Shown here one piece after another: positions 33,383 to 42,168 of a stretch of 64,000 nt of DNA. The stretch spans positions 62,608 to 126,607 of the forward strand of contig NZ_DGIR01000041.1 in NCBI RefSeq assembly GCF_002386445.1, written 5' to 3'. Made by a program: the position numbers and the translations under genes. The DNA is from Pseudomonas sp. UBA4617. Its GTDB lineage: Bacteria > Pseudomonadota > Gammaproteobacteria > Pseudomonadales > Pseudomonadaceae. The number at the start of each line of letters is the position of its first letter. Position 1 is the stretch's first letter. Below the pieces are notes generated by a model that did not search any database, was not told the DNA's origin, and worked only from the letters and a program-made list of their open reading frames with translations.

Positions 33383-34357
33383 ATGTCCCACCCCTTCGAC
33401 ACCCTCACCCCCGACCTGGTCCTCGACGCCGTGGAGAGTCTGGGCTTTCTCAGTGACGCCCGGGTGCTGGCACTCAACAGCTACGAGAACCGCGTCTACC
33501 AGGTAGGTATCGAAGGTGCGCAACCGCTGGTGGCCAAGTTCTACCGCCCAGGCCGCTGGAGCGATGCGGCCATCCTCGAAGAGCACAGCTTCACCGCTGA
33601 GCTGGCCGACTGTGAGGTCCCGGTGGTTGCCCCGATGCAGCATGACGGCCGCACGTTGTTCGAACACCAGGGTTTCCGCTTCGCCCTGTTCCCCCGCCGT
33701 GGCGGCCACGCCCCGGAGCCGGGCAATCTCGACCAACTCTACCGCCTTGGCCAGTTGCTTGGCCGCCTGCATGCCGTAGGCGCCAGCAAACCGTTCGAGC
33801 ACCGCGAAGCGCTGGCGGTCGAAAACTTCGGCCACGCCTCGCTGAAAACCTTGCTGGAAGGTGGCTTTGTGCCCCGTGACCTGCTGCCGGCCTTCGAGTC
33901 GGTGGCCCGCGACCTGCTCAAGCGTGTGGAAGACATTTATGCCCGTACGCCGCACCACCTTATCCGCCTGCACGGCGACCTGCACCCCGGTAACCTGATG
34001 CATCGCGACGAGGTGTACCACGTGGTCGACCTTGACGACTGCCGCATGGGGCCGGCCGTTCAAGACCTGTGGATGATGCTGGCCGGCAGCCGTGAGGAGC
34101 GCTTGGGGCAACTGGCTGAACTGATCGATGGCTACAACGAGTTCCACGACTTCGATCCGCGCGAACTGGCCCTGATCGAAGCACTACGCGCGCTGCGCCA
34201 ATTGCACTACAGCGCCTGGCTGGCGCGGCGCTGGGACGACCCGGCCTTCCCGCCCAGCTTCCCCTGGTTCGGCCAGCCACGCTACTGGGGCGACCAGATC
34301 CTGGCATTACGCGAACAATTGGCGGCTCTGGGTGAACCGGCATTGAAATTGTTCTAG
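33383..34357 (+). CDS. srkA: SrkA/RdoA (YihE) stress-response kinase
   Basis: 324 aa aminoglycoside-phosphotransferase-like kinase with LHGDLHPGNLM (catalytic HxD...N) at about residues 203-213 and VVDLDDC (metal-binding DxD) soon after. The E. coli homologue is a Ser/Thr kinase that counters MazEF-linked death and envelope stress. GGAG eight bases before ATG 33383 fixes the start. Confidence 0.92.
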   Translation: MSHPFDTLTPDLVLDAVESLGFLSDARVLALNSYENRVYQVGIEGAQPLVAKFYRPGRWSDAAILEEHSFTAELADCEVPVVAPMQHDGRTLFEHQGFRFALFPRRGGHAPEPGNLDQLYRLGQLLGRLHAVGASKPFEHREALAVENFGHASLKTLLEGGFVPRDLLPAFESVARDLLKRVEDIYARTPHHLIRLHGDLHPGNLMHRDEVYHVVDLDDCRMGPAVQDLWMMLAGSREERLGQLAELIDGYNEFHDFDPRELALIEALRALRQLHYSAWLARRWDDPAFPPSFPWFGQPRYWGDQILALREQLAALGEPALKLF

Positions 34358-34421
34358 AAGCACGCCCGCCTCTGTCTACAATAGGCGTCGCTTCATTTAG
34401 CTACCTAAGCAAGGATTCTGC

Positions 34422-35309
34422 ATGCACGCCGCAAACCCGCGTCGCGGGTACCTACTGGGCCTGAGCGCCTACATCATCTGGGGGCTGTTTCCCCTGTACT
34501 TCAAGGCGATCCAGAGCGTCCCGGCGGTGGAAATCATCGTTCATCGGGTGCTGTGGTCGGCGCTGTTCGGCTCGCTTCTGCTACTGGTGTGGAAACACCC
34601 CGGCTGGTGGCGCGAACTGCGCGACAACCCGCGCCGATTGGGCATCCTGGCCCTCAGCGGAGCACTGATTGCCGGCAACTGGCTGACCTATGTATGGTCG
34701 GTAAACAACGGCCGCATGCTTGAGGCCAGCCTGGGTTACTACATCAACCCGCTGATCAATGTGCTGCTGGGCATGCTTATTCTTGGCGAGCGCCTGCGCC
34801 GCCTGCAATGGCTGGCCGTGGCCATGGCCGCCGTGGGCGTGGCCCAGCAGGTATGGCAGGTGGGCAGCCTGCCATGGGTGTCGCTGGCGCTGGCACTGAG
34901 CTTCGGCTTTTACGGGTTGATCCGCAAACAGGCACCGGTAGCGGCACTGCCGGGCCTGGTGGTGGAAACCTGGATGCTGGTACCTCTGGCCCTTGGCTGG
35001 TTGCTGCTGCACCCGGCGGCAATGAGTGCGCAGAGCGCGTTCTATACCAGCAGCGAAGCGTTGTGGCTGATGGCCGCAGGGCCGGTAACGCTGATACCGC
35101 TGGTGTGCTTCAACGCTGCCGCACGGCACCTGCCGTATACCACACTGGGCTTCCTGCAGTACCTGGCGCCGACCCTGGTGCTGCTGCAGGCGGTGCTGCT
35201 GTTCGACGAACATCTGTCCTCCAGCACACTGGTGGCGTTCATGTTCATCTGGGCGGGGCTGGCGGTGTATAGCGTCGATGTGTGGTTGAGTTTGCGCAAG
35301 CGTAGCTGA
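34422..35309 (+). CDS. rarD: RarD, EamA-type permease
   Basis: 295 aa, ten predicted transmembrane helices in two EamA repeats; the N-terminus GYLLGLSAYIIWGLFPLYFK is typical of RarD. Members of this drug/metabolite transporter group are membrane exporters whose substrate is unsettled (chloramphenicol-sensitive-protein annotation). AAGGA stands eight bases before the ATG. Confidence 0.93.
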   Translation: MHAANPRRGYLLGLSAYIIWGLFPLYFKAIQSVPAVEIIVHRVLWSALFGSLLLLVWKHPGWWRELRDNPRRLGILALSGALIAGNWLTYVWSVNNGRMLEASLGYYINPLINVLLGMLILGERLRRLQWLAVAMAAVGVAQQVWQVGSLPWVSLALALSFGFYGLIRKQAPVAALPGLVVETWMLVPLALGWLLLHPAAMSAQSAFYTSSEALWLMAAGPVTLIPLVCFNAAARHLPYTTLGFLQYLAPTLVLLQAVLLFDEHLSSSTLVAFMFIWAGLAVYSVDVWLSLRKRS

Positions 35310-35372
35310 ACAAAAAATGACCATTACCCTGCAGGCCGCACGGTTCGTGGCCTGCAGCGACATCTCCAAAGG

Positions 35373-35494
35373 TTATCCACACCCTCGTCCCCGCGCTTTG
35401 TGCACAAGCTGCTGATTTGTGAGTGTTTTTTGAGCAAAGCCGTACAAGGCACGGGTCCTGTGGGCTGGAGAGGTACACCCCCAGGTTATCCACA
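35373..35494. promoter_or_regulatory. Cluster of three DnaA-box-like 9-mers
   Basis: TTATCCACA occurs at 35373-35381 and again at 35486-35494, both exact matches to TTATNCACA; between them TTGTGCACAA (35398-35407) matches the looser TTRTNCACA on both strands. All lie in the 245-nt gap between rarD and the ACT-domain gene. A near-perfect 22-bp palindrome CCGT-TTATC/GATAA-ACGG follows at 35504-35525. Confidence 0.45.
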
Positions 35495-35554
35495 AGGCCT
35501 TCCCCGTATTATCGGGATAACACGGAGGCTGCAAAGCGGCCTGCCGCTCTCTGA

Positions 35555-36073
35555 CTATTCGTGCGGGCGCAGCTTCAATTCCACCATCAAATCATCTGCC
35601 AGGCTCTCCAGTTTCTGCTGCAACTGATCCAACGGCAGCGTCAACGGCATGGCCAGCAACGCATCGGCATGAAACAGCGGCTCGCTGCTCATCGGTGCCG
35701 GGCGCACTTCAGTGGTAAAGCGTTCGAGGTTAACCCCCAGGTCTGCCAGCAATCGGGTAATGTCACGCACGATACCCGGCCGGTCATTGCCCACCAGTTC
35801 CATGGCAATCGGTTTCCAGGTGCATGACGGCTCGATCCCGCTCTCGGCGATCAGCACACGAATGTCATACCGCACCAGCCCTTGCAGCGAGGCCACCAGC
35901 TCGTCGTAGTTTTCTGCCGGCACAGCCACCCGCAGGATGCCGGCAAACTGCCCGGCCATGCGCGACATGCGGCTTTCCAGCCAGTTGCCACTGTGGTCGG
36001 CAATGCACTGGGCGATACGCTCGACCTGGCCGGCCTTGTCCGGGGCAATCACAGTCAGTACAAGATGATCCAC
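35555..36073 (-). CDS. GcvR-like ACT-domain protein
   Basis: 172 aa made of two ACT domains (residues ~3-75 and ~90-165; the first begins LVLTVIAPDKAGQVERIAQ). Resembles glycine-cleavage repressor GcvR, which binds GcvA in the presence of glycine; no DNA-binding domain, as expected. No gcv genes are nearby. It is divergent from glcB with a 452-nt gap. Confidence 0.85.
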   Translation of the reverse strand: MDHLVLTVIAPDKAGQVERIAQCIADHSGNWLESRMSRMAGQFAGILRVAVPAENYDELVASLQGLVRYDIRVLIAESGIEPSCTWKPIAMELVGNDRPGIVRDITRLLADLGVNLERFTTEVRPAPMSSEPLFHADALLAMPLTLPLDQLQQKLESLADDLMVELKLRPHE

Positions 36074-36525
36074 AAGCCCTTCCTCGTGTGTCGGACCGCG
36101 CCGGGCGGCGGGAAATCAGGCGATCGACTCAGTATAGGCAAGGCGCGGCAACCTGCCGCAGGGCAATTTGCATGACTAATCGTGTACTGTTTCAAGATTT
36201 ATCTGGAACAATCCACCTGTTTTTTGCGAACATAGCCACTCCCAGCGTGACCATACGCGACCAACGGGTCGCATAACGGCGCTTTTAGTCTGATTTTGCC
36301 CCGCCTACTGCTTCATGTAGTATCCCGTGGCGCGGACTACAAAACGTCGTTTGGATGTCTGCCAAGGCGCCTGTGAAAATACGCACACTGTCTGCCAGCC
36401 GGTCTGGCAGGCCGCACCCAGCCGCGCTCGGACGTTACCCGGGCGCATGCACTGGTGCCGTGTTTAGAGAAGCGCTACAGGCTTAATACAGAAGAGCGAA
36501 ATAGCTGAGCAGAGTGAGGCAAGCA
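36074..36525. promoter_or_regulatory. 452-nt intergenic region upstream of glcB
   Basis: No gene is evident. It contains a near-match to a PsrA box, AAAAC-GTC-GTTTG at 36341-36353 (only the first base off consensus), and a perfect 7-bp hairpin CTGCCAG/CTGGCAG at 36392-36410. Either may serve glcB regulation. Confidence 0.4.
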
Positions 36526-38703
36526 ATGACTGGATACGTTCAAGTCGGTGGCCTTCAGGTCGCCAAGGTCCTGTACGACTTCGTGAACAACGAAGCCATC
36601 CCCGGGACCGGCATCGTCGCCGAGCAGTTCTGGGCCGGTGCAGAAAAGATCATCAATGACCTCGCTCCAAAGAACAAAGCCCTGCTCGCCAAGCGCGACG
36701 AGCTGCAAGCCAAGATCGACGCCTGGCACCAGGCACGCAAAGGCCAGGCCCACGACGCCGCAGCCTACAAAGCATTCCTCCAGGAAATCGGCTATCTGCT
36801 GCCACAAGCAGACGATTTCCAGGCCACCACGCAGAACGTGGACGAAGAAATTGCCCACATGGCCGGCCCGCAGCTGGTCGTCCCGGTGATGAACGCCCGC
36901 TTCGCCCTGAACGCTGCCAATGCCCGCTGGGGCTCGCTGTATGACGCGCTGTATGGTACTGATGCCATCAGCGATGAGGGGGGTGCCGAGAAAGGCCAGG
37001 GCTACAACAAGGTACGGGGCGACAAGGTCATCGCCTTCGCCCGCGCCTTCCTTGATGAAGCCGCACCACTGGCAGCCGGCTCGCATGTCGACTCCACCGC
37101 CTACCGCATCGAAGCTGGCAAGCTGATCGTCGCCCTCAAAGGCGGCAGCAATAGCGGCCTGCGCGACGACGCCCAGCTGATCGGCTTTCACGGCGATGCC
37201 AGCGCACCGACTGCCGTGCTGCTCAAGCACAACGGTCTGCACTTCGAAATCCAGATCGATGCCAGCACCCCGGTCGGTAGCACCGACGCCGCCGGCGTGA
37301 AGGACATCCTGATGGAATCGGCACTCACCACCATCATGGACTGCGAAGACTCGGTCGCCGCTGTCGATGCCGACGACAAGGTGGTCGTCTACCGCAACTG
37401 GCTGGGCCTGATGAAAGGCGACCTGGCGGAAAACGTGAGCAAGGCTGGCAAGACCTTCACCCGCACCATGAACCCGGATCGCGAATACGCCGCGCCCAAC
37501 GGCGGCAGCGTGACCCTGCACGGCCGTTCGCTGCTGTTCGTGCGCAACGTTGGCCACCTGATGACCAACCCGGCGATCCTCGACGCCCAGGGCAACGAAA
37601 TCCCCGAGGGCATCCAGGATGGCCTGTTCACCAACCTGATCGCCCTGCACAACCTCAATGGCAACACCAGCCGCAAGAACACCCGCACCGGCAGCGTGTA
37701 CATCGTCAAGCCGAAGATGCACGGGCCGGAAGAAGTTGCCTTCGCCGCCGAGATCTTCAGCCGCGTCGAAGACCTGCTGGGCATGAAGCACAACACCGTC
37801 AAGGTTGGCATCATGGACGAGGAGCGCCGCACCACGGTCAACCTCAAGGCCTGCATCAAGGCAGCCGCCGAGCGCGTGGTGTTCATCAACACCGGCTTCC
37901 TCGACCGCACCGGCGATGAGATCCACACCTCGATGGAAGCCGGCGCCGTGGTGCGCAAGGGCGCCATGAAGAACGAGAAGTGGATCGGCGCCTACGAGAA
38001 CAACAACGTCGACGTTGGCCTGGCCACCGGCCTGCAAGGCCGAGCGCAGATTGGCAAAGGCATGTGGGCCATGCCTGACCTGATGGCGGCCATGCTCGAG
38101 CAGAAGATCGCCCACCCGCTGGCCGGCGCCAACACCGCCTGGGTGCCTTCGCCGACCGCCGCCACCTTACATGCGCTGCACTATCACAAGGTCGATGTGC
38201 AGGCACGCCAGCGCGAACTGGCCACGCGTACCCCCGCCTCGGTGGACGATATCCTGGCCATCCCGCTGGCGCCCGACACCAACTGGTCGGCCGAAGAGAT
38301 CCGCAACGAACTGGACAACAATGCCCAGGGCATCCTCGGCTACGTGGTGCGCTGGATCGACCAGGGCGTCGGCTGCTCGAAGGTACCGGACATCAACAAC
38401 GTCGGCCTGATGGAAGACCGCGCCACTCTGCGCATCTCGGCCCAGCTGCTGGCCAACTGGCTGCGCCACGGGGTGGTCAGCCAGGAGCAGGTGGTGGAGA
38501 GCCTCAAGCGCATGGCCGTGGTGGTCGACCGGCAGAACGCAGGCGACGCCTTGTACCGGCCGATGGCCCCGAACTTCGACGACAACATCGCATTCCAGGC
38601 AGCTGTGGAGTTGGTGCTGGAAGGTGGCAAGCAGCCGAACGGTTACACCGAGCCGGTACTGCACCGCCGTCGCCGCGAGTTCAAGGCACGTAACGGGCTG
38701 TAA
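36526..38703 (+). CDS. glcB: Malate synthase G
   Basis: 725 aa, the length of isoform G (isoform A is ~530). It begins MTGYVQVGGLQVAKVLYDFV; the catalytic region includes the MDCEDSVAAVDADDK segment. It condenses glyoxylate with acetyl-CoA to malate, closing the glyoxylate shunt used on acetate and fatty acids. The ATG at 36526, with GAGG eight bases upstream, is preferred over an in-frame codon four residues earlier. Confidence 0.96.
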   Translation: MTGYVQVGGLQVAKVLYDFVNNEAIPGTGIVAEQFWAGAEKIINDLAPKNKALLAKRDELQAKIDAWHQARKGQAHDAAAYKAFLQEIGYLLPQADDFQATTQNVDEEIAHMAGPQLVVPVMNARFALNAANARWGSLYDALYGTDAISDEGGAEKGQGYNKVRGDKVIAFARAFLDEAAPLAAGSHVDSTAYRIEAGKLIVALKGGSNSGLRDDAQLIGFHGDASAPTAVLLKHNGLHFEIQIDASTPVGSTDAAGVKDILMESALTTIMDCEDSVAAVDADDKVVVYRNWLGLMKGDLAENVSKAGKTFTRTMNPDREYAAPNGGSVTLHGRSLLFVRNVGHLMTNPAILDAQGNEIPEGIQDGLFTNLIALHNLNGNTSRKNTRTGSVYIVKPKMHGPEEVAFAAEIFSRVEDLLGMKHNTVKVGIMDEERRTTVNLKACIKAAAERVVFINTGFLDRTGDEIHTSMEAGAVVRKGAMKNEKWIGAYENNNVDVGLATGLQGRAQIGKGMWAMPDLMAAMLEQKIAHPLAGANTAWVPSPTAATLHALHYHKVDVQARQRELATRTPASVDDILAIPLAPDTNWSAEEIRNELDNNAQGILGYVVRWIDQGVGCSKVPDINNVGLMEDRATLRISAQLLANWLRHGVVSQEQVVESLKRMAVVVDRQNAGDALYRPMAPNFDDNIAFQAAVELVLEGGKQPNGYTEPVLHRRRREFKARNGL

Positions 38704-38718
38704 GTAGCATCTGTACAC

Positions 38719-38737
38719 GGGGCCGCTTTGCGGCCCC
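38719..38737. terminator. Bidirectional terminator between glcB and receiver gene
   Basis: GGGGCCGC-TTT-GCGGCCCC is a perfect 8-bp stem in the 42-nt gap between two convergent genes. Confidence 0.75.
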
Positions 38738-38745
38738 AAACCGCT

Positions 38746-39189
38746 TCAGCTGATCTGCAGCTCTTTCCTCACCAGCTCCAGCAACCTCTCCAGGTCCACC
38801 GGCTTCAACAGGAAATCCACCACCCCCAGGTGCATCACGTCCACCGCCTCTTTGACATCGGTGTCGCCGGACACCACGATAATCGACAACGCTGCCCGCT
38901 CCGACTCGCGAATCTGCCGGATCAGCTCCAGGCCATCCTCGGGTTGCATGCGCAAATCGGTGATCATCAGGCCTATGCGCGGCTGATAATACAGATAGAG
39001 CCTGGCTTCCTCGGCGCCGTCCGCCCCCACGCAGTCGATACCCCGGCTTTTCAGGTAATAGATCAGCGCATCGCGGTTGGCCGCGTTGTCATCCACCACC
39101 AGCACCAGTGGCTTGGCCGCCGCCGGCGCATTGGCCAGGGCCAACGCCTCGCGCTCGGCGTCGCTCAGGATGTCGTGTGGCTCAGGCAT
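38746..39189 (-). CDS. Stand-alone response-regulator receiver domain
   Basis: About 147 aa if started at MPEPHD (39189); ATGs at 39195 and 39231 are possible. The receiver residues are D33-D34 (VVDDN), phosphoacceptor D78 (ITDLRM), S107 (VVSGD) and K129 (LLKPVD). No output domain follows, so it acts as a CheY/Spo0F-like relay or with an unknown partner. No kinase gene is adjacent; it is divergent from the cNMP/CBS/DUF294 protein. Confidence 0.88.
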   Translation of the reverse strand: MPEPHDILSDAEREALALANAPAAAKPLVLVVDDNAANRDALIYYLKSRGIDCVGADGAEEARLYLYYQPRIGLMITDLRMQPEDGLELIRQIRESERAALSIIVVSGDTDVKEAVDVMHLGVVDFLLKPVDLERLLELVRKELQIS

Positions 39190-39319
39190 GGTCATCTCGT
39201 CAAAAAAACTCCGCTTCAGCTTTAGGACCACAGAACTTGCGTAACTCGTCCCGCCTTTCGTCGGGTCTTTGACGGGCCGCTCATAGACTTACGTCCAATG
39301 GGCACCACCCCGCTGCAAG

Positions 39320-39351
39320 CCGACCATGGAGGCAGAGAACAACATGGTCGG
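39320..39351. repeat. 9-bp inverted repeat before an A+T-rich promoter
   Basis: CCGACCATG (39320-39328) and CATGGTCGG (39343-39351) are perfect arms with a 14-nt loop. Directly after comes the TATATAGATATATATAGATC run (39356-39375), rare in this genome, then the gene at 39399. Operator, attenuator or 5' UTR hairpin are all possible. Confidence 0.5.
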
Positions 39352-39398
39352 TACCTATATAGATATATATAGATCGGCATAGCGATACGGTCAGTTTC

Positions 39399-41336
39399 AT
39401 GAGCAAAAAGGACGCCTATAGCCAGGCGGGCAGGACAGCAGTGCTGCAGAACATCCAGGGTACCCTGCAGTTCCTGCAGCGCTTTCCGCCGTTCAACCAG
39501 ATGGAGCACAGCCACCTGGCCTACCTGGTCGAGCAGTGCCAGCTGCGCTTCTATGCCTGCGGCGAAAGCATTGTCAAACCTGCCGACGGGCCGGTGGAGC
39601 ACTTCTACATCGTCAAGCAGGGCCGCGTGGTCGGCGAGCGCCAGCACCTGGTCAAACCCGGTGTCGAGACCACGTTCGAGATCACCAGCGGCGAATGCTT
39701 CCCGCTGGCTGCCCTGCTCGGCGAGCGGGCGACCCGTACCGAGCACCTGGCCGGTGAAGACACCTTCTGCCTGCAGTTGAACAAGGCAGCGTTCATCCGT
39801 GTGTTCTCGATGTCCGAGGTGTTTCGCGATTTTGCCCTGCGCGGCGTAAGCAGCCTGCTCGACCAGGTGAACCAGCAGGTTCGTCAGCGCGCCGTGGAAA
39901 CCCTCGGCACCCAGTATTCCCTCAACACCCCCTTGGGTGAGCTGGCCATGCGCCACCCGGTGGTGTGCAGCGCCGATACCCCGCTGCGCGAGGCCGTGCG
40001 GATGATGCACGAGCAGCAGGTAGGCAGCATCGTGGTGGTGGATGCCCACCGCTACCCCACCGGGATTTTCACCCTGCGCGACCTGCGCCAGGTGGTGGCC
40101 GCAGCCGATGCCGAGCTGGGCGCGCCGATCGAGCGACACATGACCGCCCGGCCGTTCTACCTCAGCCCCCAGGCCAGCGCCTTCGACGCGGCCATGGCCA
40201 TGACCGAGCGGCACATTGCCCACGTATGCCTGGTGGAAAACCGCCGCCTGTGCGGGGTGGTTTCAGAACGCGATCTGTTCTCCCTGCAACGGGTCGACCT
40301 GGTGCACCTGGCGCGCACCATCCGCCATGCCCCAAGGCTGGAGACCCTGGTCTCGCTGCGCGGCGAAATCAGCCAGCTGGTCGAGCGCATGCTGGCCCAT
40401 GGCGCATCGTCCACGCAGATAACACAGATCATCACCCTGCTCAATGACCACACCGTGTGCCGCGTGATCGAGCTGGCACTGGCCGAGCGCGGCGACCCCG
40501 GCGTGCCGTTCAGCTGGCTGTGCTTTGGCAGTGAAGGGCGCCGCGAGCAAACCCTGCACACCGACCAGGACAACGGCATCCTCTTCGAGGCAGCCGACAG
40601 CGCCGATGCCAACGCCATCCGCAGCCGCCTGCTGCCACTGGCGCAATACATCAATCAGTGCCTGGCCCAATGCGGCTTTACCTTGTGCAAGGGCAACGTC
40701 ATGGCCGGCAACCCGGAATTGTGCCTGTCGCGCAGTGAATGGGCGCGGCGCTTTGCCGGCTTTGTCCGCGAAGCCAGCCCGGAAAACCTGCTGGGCTCGA
40801 GCATCTACTTCGACCTGCGTGTGGTGTGGGGCGATGACCAGGGTTGCGAGCAACTGCGCCAGGGCGTGCTCGAACAAGTGGCCGACAACCGTCTGTTCCA
40901 GCGCTTGATGGCTGACAACGCCCTGCGCCAGCGCCCGCCGGTTGGCCGCCTGCGCGAGTTCGTGCTGACCCGCCAGGGCAACGACAAGGCTGCCACCCTC
41001 GACCTCAAGGTCCAGGGCCTGACGCCCTTCGTCGATGGCGCCCGGCTGCTGGCCCTGGCCAATGGCATCGGCGCCTGCAATACCCTGGAACGCCTGCGCC
41101 AGCTGGTGGCCAAGGGCGTAATCGAGGCGCAGGACGGCGCGGCGTATGAGGAGGCCTACCACTTCATCCAGCAAACCCGCATGCAGCAGCACCAGCGCCA
41201 GACGCGCGACAACCTGCCGTACTCCAACCGGCTCGATCCGGACAGCCTCAACCACCTTGACCGGCGCATCCTGCGCGAATCCCTGCGCCAGGCTCAACGC
41301 CTGCAAAGCAGCCTCGCCCTGCGGTACCAGTTATGA
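39399..41336 (+). CDS. cNMP-binding/CBS/DUF294 nucleotidyltransferase-like signalling protein
   Basis: 645 aa in four parts: a cyclic-nucleotide-binding beta-barrel (~20-140), a CBS pair (~180-300), a DUF294 nucleotidyltransferase core with FGSEGRREQTLHTDQDNGI near residues 375-393 (G-S and DxD-like metal residues present), and a DUF294_C helical domain. It looks like GlnD's uridylyltransferase fold with two ligand-sensing modules. A signalling role through nucleotidyl transfer is inferred; substrate unknown. It overlaps the next gene by 4 nt. Confidence 0.9.
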   Translation: MSKKDAYSQAGRTAVLQNIQGTLQFLQRFPPFNQMEHSHLAYLVEQCQLRFYACGESIVKPADGPVEHFYIVKQGRVVGERQHLVKPGVETTFEITSGECFPLAALLGERATRTEHLAGEDTFCLQLNKAAFIRVFSMSEVFRDFALRGVSSLLDQVNQQVRQRAVETLGTQYSLNTPLGELAMRHPVVCSADTPLREAVRMMHEQQVGSIVVVDAHRYPTGIFTLRDLRQVVAAADAELGAPIERHMTARPFYLSPQASAFDAAMAMTERHIAHVCLVENRRLCGVVSERDLFSLQRVDLVHLARTIRHAPRLETLVSLRGEISQLVERMLAHGASSTQITQIITLLNDHTVCRVIELALAERGDPGVPFSWLCFGSEGRREQTLHTDQDNGILFEAADSADANAIRSRLLPLAQYINQCLAQCGFTLCKGNVMAGNPELCLSRSEWARRFAGFVREASPENLLGSSIYFDLRVVWGDDQGCEQLRQGVLEQVADNRLFQRLMADNALRQRPPVGRLREFVLTRQGNDKAATLDLKVQGLTPFVDGARLLALANGIGACNTLERLRQLVAKGVIEAQDGAAYEEAYHFIQQTRMQQHQRQTRDNLPYSNRLDPDSLNHLDRRILRESLRQAQRLQSSLALRYQL

Positions 41337-42043
41337 GCCTGTTCACCTGGTTGCGCCCCAGCGCGCCCGAGCTGGACGTTGCCACGCGCCAGCGCCTGGC
41401 CCGGCTGGCCAAGCCCGCTCCCCTGGGTGTGTGTACCCTGCGCGAACAGCGTTGGGTAGTGCTGGACCTGGAGACCAGCGGCCTGAACCTCAACCGTGAC
41501 CAGGTGCTATCGATCGGCGCCGTGGCCATCGAAGACGGCGCCATCGACTTTGCCCAGCAGTTCGAACGCACCCTGCACCGGCCAACGCACAAGACCAACG
41601 CCAGCGTGCTGCTCCACGGCCTGGGCCCAAGTGCCCTGGCGGCCGGTTGCGACCCGGCCGAAGCCTTGCTCGACTTGCTCGAGTTCATTGGTAACAGCCC
41701 TGTGCTGGCGTTCCATGCCCCCTTCGACCAGCGCATGCTGGCCCGCGCGTTGAAGGAAAGCCTGGGCTATCGCCTGCTGTCGCCGTTCCTCGACATTGCC
41801 GAACTGGCCCCGATGCTCAACCCCGACACGGTACTGCGCGAGGCTGGTCTCGATGACTGGGTGGCGCGGTTCGGCCTGCAGGTGGAAGAACGCCACCATG
41901 CCAGTGCCGACGCCCTGGTGACCGCCGAGTTGGCGCTGATCCTGTTCAGCCAGGCCCGGCGCCAGCAGCTGGACAGCCCGTTGCAACTGGAGCAGCGACT
42001 GCGCGGGTGGCGGCGGCGCAAAGTCCAGAGTCACGGCCTGTAA
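41333..42043 (+). CDS. DEDDh 3'-5' exonuclease, DNA polymerase III epsilon-like
   Basis: 236 aa. The exonuclease motifs are VVLDLETSG (ExoI, D and E), HAPFDQRML (ExoII) and HHASADALVTAEL (ExoIII with His and Asp). It is distinct from DnaQ by its N-terminus. Translation is coupled to the upstream nucleotidyltransferase-like gene through ATGA; this pair is found together in many Proteobacteria, pointing to a joint function not yet clear to me. Confidence 0.92.
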   Translation: MSLFTWLRPSAPELDVATRQRLARLAKPAPLGVCTLREQRWVVLDLETSGLNLNRDQVLSIGAVAIEDGAIDFAQQFERTLHRPTHKTNASVLLHGLGPSALAAGCDPAEALLDLLEFIGNSPVLAFHAPFDQRMLARALKESLGYRLLSPFLDIAELAPMLNPDTVLREAGLDDWVARFGLQVEERHHASADALVTAELALILFSQARRQQLDSPLQLEQRLRGWRRRKVQSHGL

Positions 42044-42123
42044 TCGCTTTTGCAGTTCTGGCCTTTCCATGATGGCCATCCGATAAGCGCCCATTGCGCC
42101 CTGCCCCTGCCTCTGTAACAATC

Positions 42124-42142
42124 GCGAATAATTATCGTTAGT
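42124..42142. promoter_or_regulatory. Fur box before the sigma gene
   Basis: On the minus strand ACTAACGATAATTATTCGC, in which GATAATTATT matches nine of ten core positions of the Fur 19-mer and the flanks are looser. It lies 27 nt before the chosen sigma start, consistent with iron repression. Confidence 0.6.
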
Positions 42143-42168
42143 TAATGCATTCGTTCCGGGGGCGCTGC

